NCBI GenBank assembly: GCA_014799525.1
Contig: JAAVHW010000014.1
Coordinates: 1-12,874 of the forward strand
Direction of reading: 5' to 3'
Length of the DNA: 12,874 nt
DNA from: Clostridiales bacterium
Lineage (GTDB): Bacteria; Bacillota; Clostridia; Christensenellales; CAG-917
Positions 5,756 to 11,417 of this stretch are shown here, piece after piece. The notes under the pieces are model-generated. The model was not told the DNA's origin. It was given only the letters and a program-made list of their open reading frames with translations, and did not search any database. A program made the position numbers and the translations under genes. Each line of letters opens with the position of its first letter. Position 1 is the stretch's first letter.

Positions 5756-7140
5756 TTCTCAATGTATTCCTTCATGATTGCGCATTCCGCTATCTCATCC
5801 AAGCTGAACCCGAGCGCAGATTTCATCTCCGCAATCGCTTCCTCGCGCGACACGGCTTTATCGCGGCTTGCCAATGATATTTCGAGTGCGCTAAACGGAA
5901 TCATATCGCTACGCATATCGTAAAAACGCTTAAACTGTGAATATTCCTTGCATTTTTCAATTTTGCAGCTCGTGTGCAATCCTTTGTCATATTCCTCGGG
6001 AGGCACCCAGCCGCACTCCTCTATTATGGTTTTCTTAATCTTTCTCCAATCGTAAACGCCGCCGCAAATATCGTTGAAATCAACCTGCACAAATGCAGGA
6101 ATATTTCCGCTCCAAGAGGACAGTCTTATCGCGCGTTTGAGCGGCTTCACCATCTCGGGGACTTGATGAATTGCCTCAACGACATTGTGAACGAGTGCAT
6201 TAGAATACCCGAAAATGTTTTTGAGCGGATTATCACCGTAGGCTAACTGCTTCATTGTTTCAAGCGTGTGAAGCTGTCCCTTTCTTAGCGGCGGATGAAG
6301 CAAAATCAAACGCCCGACGTTGACAAGCAAATTTAAAATTTTGCTATTGCCAAATGAATACGCGATTTTGGGCGCCATATGATTGTAGTACAGCCCTATA
6401 AGCTGCGCAGATTCGTTGCCTGCTACAAAGTACGGCACTTTGTTTGCGACAAGCTCGGGATAAAACAGCGCGTACGCAAGCGACGGACAAGCGCAGGTAT
6501 TATCCGCAATCTTGTAGAGATGCTTATATATTTTCTTCAAATCGGCATCCGCTACCTTGCGGCTTATAAACTCCACATTCCCAAGCGTTCGCTTTGCGCC
6601 CTCAATGCTCTTTGCCGCGCACTCGGACATATACGGTATCTCCCAAGTCAGCGCCAACACCCTCAAATTGAGAACCTTGGATAGATAGTACAGCAAATAT
6701 GTAGAATCCTTTCCGCCTGTGTAAAACACCGCAACGTCAAAGCGCGATTTTTTTGACCTTGGAAAAGTATTCTTTACAGGCACAACGCTTTTGAGATTTT
6801 TGGTTTCTTCGGCGGTTTGGCACATAGGACAAAGCCCGTTCTCGTCAAATTCAAGACCTGGGATAATAAAGTCGTTGGCGGCGCAGTTTACACAAAATCT
6901 CGCCTCTTCAAGTGATTTGGGCGTATGCTTTATATGCTCGGCGTCAACAATCTGTACTCCCAACAGCTTATTTACTTTCTGCAATTCAAAATCCGTCAAA
7001 TCGCACGGCAGCTTTTTGATTATCCCCTGCTGAGCGTTACTCAATTTTACGGTATTTTTAAACATCACGGACTTATTACGCAGCCCGTAATACTTAAGCT
7101 TGCCGTTTTGCAATTTCCACCTTTGTTGTAAATAGTACAT
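5752..7140 (-). CDS. Zn-ribbon PP-loop ATPase, N-acetyl sugar amidotransferase-like (WbpG/PseA-related)
   Basis: A 462-residue protein of the adenine nucleotide alpha-hydrolase superfamily. The ATP-binding PP-loop is YTGGKDSTYLL (140-150). Just ahead is a four-cysteine ribbon, C83-x2-C86 and C104-x2-C107, with IPGLEFDENGLCPMC (93-107), closely resembling the start of N-acetyl sugar amidotransferases. Further cysteines occur as C216-A-C218, C359, C392 and C397. PP-loop enzymes activate a carbonyl or carboxylate by adenylation and then transfer N or S. Here about 80 extra N-terminal residues and a long C-terminal part differ from the roughly 380-residue sugar enzymes, and no polysaccharide genes are nearby. 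The start at 7140 is preferred to a GTG at 7173: it has GCGGAG upstream, and the 7173 codon overlaps the promoter -10. It is co-transcribed with a flavodoxin/ferredoxin protein, which suggests chemistry needing electrons, such as thiolation. Superfamily sure; reaction unknown. Confidence 0.85.
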   Translation of the reverse strand: MYYLQQRWKLQNGKLKYYGLRNKSVMFKNTVKLSNAQQGIIKKLPCDLTDFELQKVNKLLGVQIVDAEHIKHTPKSLEEARFCVNCAANDFIIPGLEFDENGLCPMCQTAEETKNLKSVVPVKNTFPRSKKSRFDVAVFYTGGKDSTYLLYYLSKVLNLRVLALTWEIPYMSECAAKSIEGAKRTLGNVEFISRKVADADLKKIYKHLYKIADNTCACPSLAYALFYPELVANKVPYFVAGNESAQLIGLYYNHMAPKIAYSFGNSKILNLLVNVGRLILLHPPLRKGQLHTLETMKQLAYGDNPLKNIFGYSNALVHNVVEAIHQVPEMVKPLKRAIRLSSWSGNIPAFVQVDFNDICGGVYDWRKIKKTIIEECGWVPPEEYDKGLHTSCKIEKCKEYSQFKRFYDMRSDMIPFSALEISLASRDKAVSREEAIAEMKSALGFSLDEIAECAIMKEYIEK

Positions 7141-7163
7141 ACTAATCTCCGCACATTTTTTAC

Positions 7164-7192
7164 AGCATATCACGAGATAAGCCGAAAATCAA
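7164..7192 (-). promoter_or_regulatory. Promoter of the PP-loop/ferredoxin operon
   Basis: Minus-strand TTGATT (7192-7187) and TATGCT (7169-7164) with a 17-nt spacer. The predicted start near 7157 leaves a short leader of under 20 nt before GCGGAG and the ATG at 7140, and rules out the GTG at 7173. Confidence 0.62.
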
Positions 7193-7243
7193 TATCGGTG
7201 TTAAATAATCATTGCATTATATAAACAAGAATTGATTTTGCCG

Positions 7244-7272
7244 TTGACTAATATAATTTGATATGCTAATTT
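7244..7272 (+). promoter_or_regulatory. Possible promoter of the CaCA antiporter gene
   Basis: TTGACT (7244-7249), 17 nt, TAATTT (7267-7272), the best candidate in an AT-rich stretch upstream of the plus-strand gene. The -10 is poor, so the call is tentative. Confidence 0.4.
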
Positions 7273-7316
7273 TATTATATTCTGTTTGCGCGCACGCGCA
7301 TAGGTAGAGAGTAAAT

Positions 7317-8450
7317 ATGATATCTAATATTTTATCCGGTTTATCAGTAGACGGCAACACCGCGGCTTGCGTAGTGCTTTTGGCACTCGGCATAATACTC
7401 GTCGTAAAAGGCGGCGACTGGTTTGTTGACGCGGCAAGTTGGATTGCGGAAGTATCGGGCATTCCAACGTTCATCATAGGTGCGACAATCGTGAGTCTTG
7501 CAACCACTCTTCCCGAGATACTCGTATCTTCCATCGCGGCATCGCAAGGCAATACGGGTATGGCGATAGGAAATGCAGTCGGCTCTGTAAACTGCAACAT
7601 TGCGCTTATCATGGCAATATCATTGCTGTTTATCCCTGCTACGTTCAAGCGCAAGGACTACGCCATAAAGATGATACTTTTGCCTGTCGCCATCGCCGTA
7701 CTCTGGGGCGTGAGTGCAGCAAATCGCACAGTCCAGTGGTGGGAAGCGCTTATCGTCCTCGTTGTGTTTGTCGCGTTTATGGTTGAAAACGTACTCAGCG
7801 CAAAAAACCATTCAAAGGAACTTGTTGAAGCGGTTGAACCATCACAAAACGAAAATAAAGAGGAATCAACTCAAAAAAGCGGCGTTCTGTTCTATTATTT
7901 CTCCGCGCAAAACGCAAAGAAAATTACAATCAAGAAAAGCGGAATGGTGATTGAGCGCAAGGACATAGTAAAAAACATTATACTGTTTTTGCTTGGCGCA
8001 GGCGCAATCGTACTCGGCGCACAGCTCATGTGCGACAACGGCTCCGCAATAGCTTCAACGCTTGGCGTATCCGATGAGCTTATCGGCGTTACAATTCTCG
8101 CCGTAGGCACTTCTCTTCCCGAGCTTGTCACGACAATCACCGCAATCGCAAAAAAGAAATCCGACCTATCAGTCGGAAATATCGTGGGCGCAAACATAAT
8201 TGACCTTACGTTGATATTGCCAATCTGCGCATTTATCTCCGCCGCGAAATTCGGAACCCCGTTGCCAGTCGAATCACAAGCACTCGTGCTTGACTTCCCT
8301 TTCTGCCTTGCAGTATCCGCAGTCGCTATGCTCCCTGCCCTGATTATGGGCAAATTCAAACGCTGGCAAGGTGCGCTTCTGCTCGCAGGCTATATCACGT
8401 ATATCACCCTGCTCGTACTCAATACAACGGGAACGATTGCAATTTTCTAA
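7317..8450 (+). CDS. Calcium/sodium antiporter of the CaCA family (YrbG-like)
   Basis: A 377-residue polytopic membrane protein with two inverted-topology alpha-repeats, the hallmark of Na+(H+)/Ca2+ exchangers. Repeat 1: TTLPEI (63-68) and AIGNAVGSVNCN (83-94). Repeat 2: GTSLPEL (264-270) and VGNIVGANIID (286-296). The conserved acidic ligands E67 and E269 and the Asn residues N86 and N288 are present. About ten hydrophobic segments are split by a hydrophilic cytoplasmic loop (about 162-215) that is longer and more charged than in the roughly 320-residue bacterial members. Repeat 1 has GSVNCN where many members have GSNxxN. The start has only a loose GAGAG five bases upstream. It is monocistronic and divergent from the PP-loop operon. 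The exchanged ions are inferred from the family and cannot be fixed from sequence. Confidence 0.92.
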   Translation: MISNILSGLSVDGNTAACVVLLALGIILVVKGGDWFVDAASWIAEVSGIPTFIIGATIVSLATTLPEILVSSIAASQGNTGMAIGNAVGSVNCNIALIMAISLLFIPATFKRKDYAIKMILLPVAIAVLWGVSAANRTVQWWEALIVLVVFVAFMVENVLSAKNHSKELVEAVEPSQNENKEESTQKSGVLFYYFSAQNAKKITIKKSGMVIERKDIVKNIILFLLGAGAIVLGAQLMCDNGSAIASTLGVSDELIGVTILAVGTSLPELVTTITAIAKKKSDLSVGNIVGANIIDLTLILPICAFISAAKFGTPLPVESQALVLDFPFCLAVSAVAMLPALIMGKFKRWQGALLLAGYITYITLLVLNTTGTIAIF

Positions 8451-8520
8451 CACCCTACGTGTGTTTGAAATTTGATATTAGTTATTCATAAATAGAAATC
8501 TTAAATGCCATTTTAGGTAG

Positions 8521-8649
8521 TGTAAAATCGTGATATTTGCATTCAGACAAGGAAAAAGCCTTTTCGCGAACCGCCTAACGTATACGTAATACGTGACGGT
8601 GAGAGAAAAGGCTTTTGACGCAGTATCAATGTCAAATAGCACGATTTAC
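8521..8649. repeat. 130-nt imperfect inverted repeat, probable bidirectional terminator or small palindromic element
   Basis: Outer arms match imperfectly: left GTAAAATCGTGATATTTG (8522-8539) and, read from the other strand, right GTAAATCGTGCTATTTG (8650-8634). The inner part is a perfect 12-bp stem, AAAAGCCTTTTC (8554-8565) with GAAAAGGCTTTT (8605-8616). After a symmetric internal loop come ACCG/CGGT and an ACGTA/TACGT tip. It sits between convergent genes, and its right end covers the stop codon of the aldo/keto reductase gene. The inner stem ends in short T-runs both ways, so termination is plausible. The far longer symmetry resembles a palindromic mobile-type (MITE/REP-like) unit. No target-site duplication was clear. 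Confidence 0.7.
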
Positions 8650-9749
8650 TTGTTGAAGTAATTGGCTATCTTTTTCATCTTCTCTCTCTGCTTCACCTTA
8701 AACGGACAGCGCGAGTCGCAATGACCGCACGATATACAGGCGTCCGCTTTGACGACAAGCTTGTCGTAGTGATTTGCCGCCATATTATCGCCAGCAAGCG
8801 ACAGGTCGTAATACTTGTTTACAATGCCTATATCAATACCTGCAGGGCAAGGCTGACAGTGGTTGCAGTACACGCAATTGCCAACCGCCGCCTCGGGCGT
8901 AAACTCGCCGATAACGCTATAATCGCGCTCTTCCTTTGATGAGTCGATATATTTCAAAAGCTCGGTTAGGTCGTTCAGATTGCGCACACCGGGTACAACG
9001 GCAAGCACCGCGGGACGGTCGAGGCAGTATTGAATGCACTGATTTTTTGTAAGCTCTCTTTTGAAAGGAGACGTATTGTCGGCAAGAAGCTGTCCACCGT
9101 GGAAGGGCTTCATAACCGTAATGCCTATACCCTCTTTTTCGCAACGGCGGAAAAGCTCCGCGCGCTCCAGCGTTGAGCCAATGCCATACTCGTCACCTTT
9201 CTCCAAATCGTAGGCAGGATTTATGGAGAACATCATAATATCCACAAGCCCCGTATCTATCACCTTGTGCGCAACGGAAGGCGTATGCGAGGAAAAGCCT
9301 ATGCGCCTGACAATGCCCTTTTCTTTCAAGCCCTTGACGTAATCAAGTATGCCGTTATTCTTAATATCCTCAAAGTCGCTATCCTCGTCTATGCAATGCA
9401 GGAAGCCAAAATCCACATAGTCCACTCCAAGCGTTTTCATCTCCCACTCAAACGTATCGCGGATAGTATCGAGGTTGCGCGACCAGCCGTACTCGCCGTT
9501 TGGCTTGTACACTGCCCCGAAATGAAGCTGGAAGTACACCTTATCGCGCTTACCCTTGATAGCCTTTCCAAACGGCTCGTATACGCTGCTGCCACCTGCG
9601 CACAGGTCAAAGAAGTTTATGCCGTTTGCTATTGCGGTTTCTATAACGGCTTGAATTTCGTCCTGCGGACTATTCTGTATACCACCCAAGCCCAAGCCGA
9701 GCGTCCCGAGCATTTCATTTCCGCGCGGAAGCTTTCTATATTCCATCAT
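8646..9749 (-). CDS. Fe-S aldo/keto reductase with a non-canonical active site
   Basis: A 367-residue protein: a TIM-barrel aldo/keto reductase domain (about 1-285) plus a C-terminal ferredoxin-like part with two clusters, C292-x2-C295-x2-C298-x2-C301-P and C338-x2-C341-x2-C344-x3-C348-P. Barrel landmarks include FFDLCAGG (46-53), GVDYVDFGFLHCID (108-121), GFSSHT (151-156) and MKPFHGG (213-219). Of the usual Asp-Tyr-Lys-His tetrad, D48 and H118 align, but the Tyr position reads Gly (G53) and the Lys position reads His (H76, in QLHFG). It may therefore not be an ordinary NAD(P)H carbonyl reductase. The start overlaps the stop of the upstream reductase gene (ATGA, 9749-9746), with AAGGAA eight bases before; a second in-frame ATG follows at 9746. 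It is last gene of the cupin-reductase-reductase operon. The family is sure; the chemistry is not. Confidence 0.9.
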   Translation of the reverse strand: MMEYRKLPRGNEMLGTLGLGLGGIQNSPQDEIQAVIETAIANGINFFDLCAGGSSVYEPFGKAIKGKRDKVYFQLHFGAVYKPNGEYGWSRNLDTIRDTFEWEMKTLGVDYVDFGFLHCIDEDSDFEDIKNNGILDYVKGLKEKGIVRRIGFSSHTPSVAHKVIDTGLVDIMMFSINPAYDLEKGDEYGIGSTLERAELFRRCEKEGIGITVMKPFHGGQLLADNTSPFKRELTKNQCIQYCLDRPAVLAVVPGVRNLNDLTELLKYIDSSKEERDYSVIGEFTPEAAVGNCVYCNHCQPCPAGIDIGIVNKYYDLSLAGDNMAANHYDKLVVKADACISCGHCDSRCPFKVKQREKMKKIANYFNK

Positions 9750-10855
9750 TTTTCAAATTCCTTTGCCACGTCTTTGAGTAGCGCGCGAATGGACAAATGC
9801 TGAGGGCATACCTTCTCGCACTTTCCGCACTCTATGCACTCGGACGCCTTGCCGCCCGACTTCGTATATACGTTTGTGTAATAGTAATCCGCATTCCAAT
9901 CATGGTGAATGCTCTTCGTGTTCATGCACGCAAACAGATTTGGAATGGAAATCTTTTTTGGGCAGCCGTCCGTACAGTAGCGGCAGGCAGTACACGCAAT
10001 GAGGCTCATTGAGTTGAACACCTCGCATACGTTCTTTACCGCTTCAAGTTCGCGCTCATCAAGCGGACGGAAGTCCTTCATATATGAAATATTGTCAAGC
10101 ATCTGCTCCATATTGCTCATGCCCGACAGCACCATAAACACGCCCTCGCAGCCTGCCGCAAAACGGATTGCATAGCTTGCCGTGCTTCCGCCATTCAAGT
10201 CGTCAAGATACTTCTTTGCTTTGTCGGGAAGATTCACGAGGTTGCCGCCCTTGACAGGCTCCATGACTATCACTGGCTTTTCAAACTTTCTGCATACCTC
10301 AAGACACTTGCGCCCTTGCACTGCAGGGTCGTCATAGTCTACGTAATTGAGCTGAATTTGCACAACCTCTATCTGCGGATACTCGGAAAGTATCTGTTCA
10401 AGCACGTCCGCCTTATCGTGGAAGGAAATTCCGAAATGCTTTATCTTTCCTTCGTTTTTCAGTTCGAGCGCGGTTTCGTATGCGTTACATTTCTTGAAAA
10501 ACTCAAAAATCTCCTTGCTCTGCGCATGCATCAGATAGAAGTCAAAATACTCAACTTCGCACGCTTCAAGCTGACTCTCGAAAAACGGACGGATATCCTC
10601 CTGCTTTTTGAAGTACGCGGCAGTGAGCTTATTGGTGAGCGTGTAGCTCTCGCGCGGATACCTTTTTGCAATGCACTCTCTAACGGCAATCTCACTCTTG
10701 GTTTCAACGTAGCCGTGCGCCGTATCAAAATAGTTGAAGCCGCTCTCCATAAAGGTGTCAACCATCTTGTTGAGCTCTTCATAGTTTACGCTCTCGCCGT
10801 TCATAGGCAAGCGCATACAGCCAAAGCCAAAATTCTTTTTCACTTTCTCAAACAT
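9746..10855 (-). CDS. Fe-S aldo/keto reductase with intact catalytic tetrad
   Basis: A 369-residue protein: an aldo/keto reductase barrel (about 1-280) followed by two [4Fe-4S] motifs, C288-x2-C291-x2-C294-x3-C298-P and C340-x2-C343-x2-C346-x3-C350-P. The tetrad is complete: D44 (YFDTA), Y49 (HGY), K76 (LTNKL) and H110 (YLMHA). The FGFGCMRLP opening (9-17) is typical of the clostridial branch. The start at 10855 is chosen because GGAGG lies upstream with an 6-nt gap; one base separates it from the cupin gene's stop, so the two are coupled. It should reduce or oxidise a carbonyl/alcohol with NAD(P)H, with the clusters linking to an electron carrier. The substrate is not identifiable. It overlaps the next reductase gene by 4 nt; the two proteins are only distantly similar, so this is not a recent duplication. 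Confidence 0.93.
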   Translation of the reverse strand: MFEKVKKNFGFGCMRLPMNGESVNYEELNKMVDTFMESGFNYFDTAHGYVETKSEIAVRECIAKRYPRESYTLTNKLTAAYFKKQEDIRPFFESQLEACEVEYFDFYLMHAQSKEIFEFFKKCNAYETALELKNEGKIKHFGISFHDKADVLEQILSEYPQIEVVQIQLNYVDYDDPAVQGRKCLEVCRKFEKPVIVMEPVKGGNLVNLPDKAKKYLDDLNGGSTASYAIRFAAGCEGVFMVLSGMSNMEQMLDNISYMKDFRPLDERELEAVKNVCEVFNSMSLIACTACRYCTDGCPKKISIPNLFACMNTKSIHHDWNADYYYTNVYTKSGGKASECIECGKCEKVCPQHLSIRALLKDVAKEFEK

Positions 10856-10856
10856 A

Positions 10857-11267
10857 TCAGTCCTCCAATTTGAAATACTCCTCATCGCTCACAGCTTCAA
10901 GCCACTTGGTGCTTCCGTTCTCTGCAGGGACTTCAACCGCCAGATGCTGAAACACGCTGTCCTTAGCCGCACCGTGCCAATGCTTTACACCTGCTGGAAT
11001 GTTCACAACGTCACCAGCTTTAAGCGCGCGTGGCGGCTTGCCGTCCTCAACGTACCAGCCCTTGCCGTATGTGACAAGCAGTATCTGTCCGCCGCCCTTA
11101 TCCGCGCAGTGGATATGCCAGTTGTTTCTACACCCAGCCTCAAACGTAACGTTGGCTATGCCGACCTGCTCGGTCGAGAGCATTTTGAGATAGCTCTGCC
11201 CAACAAAATACTTTGCATAGGCATCGTTCTTATCCCCTACGGGAAACATGCTAAGCTCTTTTTCCAT
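10857..11267 (-). CDS. Single-domain cupin protein
   Basis: A 136-residue cytosolic cupin. The metal-binding motifs are clear: NNWHIH (48-53) with H51 and H53, a nearby Q61 in GGGQILL, and PAGVKHWHG (91-99) with H96 and H98. This resembles the small cupins often found beside carboxymuconolactone decarboxylase-type or aldo/keto reductase genes in Clostridia. Such proteins bind Mn, Fe, Zn or Ni; some are lyases or isomerases, others only bind ligands. The start at 11267 has TGAGGA seven bases upstream; the longer reading from 11312 lies in the leader and has no such site. It is first gene of a three-gene operon with two Fe-S aldo/keto reductases. The reaction cannot be deduced. Confidence 0.88.
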   Translation of the reverse strand: MEKELSMFPVGDKNDAYAKYFVGQSYLKMLSTEQVGIANVTFEAGCRNNWHIHCADKGGGQILLVTYGKGWYVEDGKPPRALKAGDVVNIPAGVKHWHGAAKDSVFQHLAVEVPAENGSTKWLEAVSDEEYFKLED

Positions 11268-11302
11268 ATTCAAATCCTCAACTATTTTAAAATTCAATAA
11301 AC

Positions 11303-11365
11303 ACGGCGACAAGTCAACAATAAGTCGCTTGAGTCAAGCAACTTAAAGGCTCGTTACACCGCCGT
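11303..11365 (-). other. Foldable leader of the cupin-reductase operon
   Basis: In the roughly 105-nt leader, ACGGCG (11365-11360) can pair with CGCCGT (11308-11303), enclosing a 9-bp hairpin AAGTTGCTT/AAGCGACTT (11344-11336 with 11330-11322, one G-U). Competing pairings exist (GCGAC/GTCGC and CGAGC/GCTTG). It matches no riboswitch class known to me and has no T-tract for termination. It may be regulatory or incidental. Confidence 0.35.
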
Positions 11366-11381
11366 ATTTTAAGATATAAAT

Positions 11382-11409
11382 ATTATAACAAATAACGGCA
11401 ATAATTCAA
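11382..11409 (-). promoter_or_regulatory. Promoter of the cupin-reductase operon
   Basis: Minus-strand TTGAAT (11409-11404), 16 nt, perfect TATAAT (11387-11382), just past the sbcC stop codon. No terminator for sbcC is visible before it, so read-through from sbcC is also possible. Confidence 0.6.
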
Positions 11410-11417
11410 GACCATAA

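Noticed and set aside
9267..10873. Plus-strand frames of 178-185 codons opposite the aldo/keto reductases
   Set aside because: Antisense shadows of strongly conserved minus-strand genes, without ribosome-binding sites.
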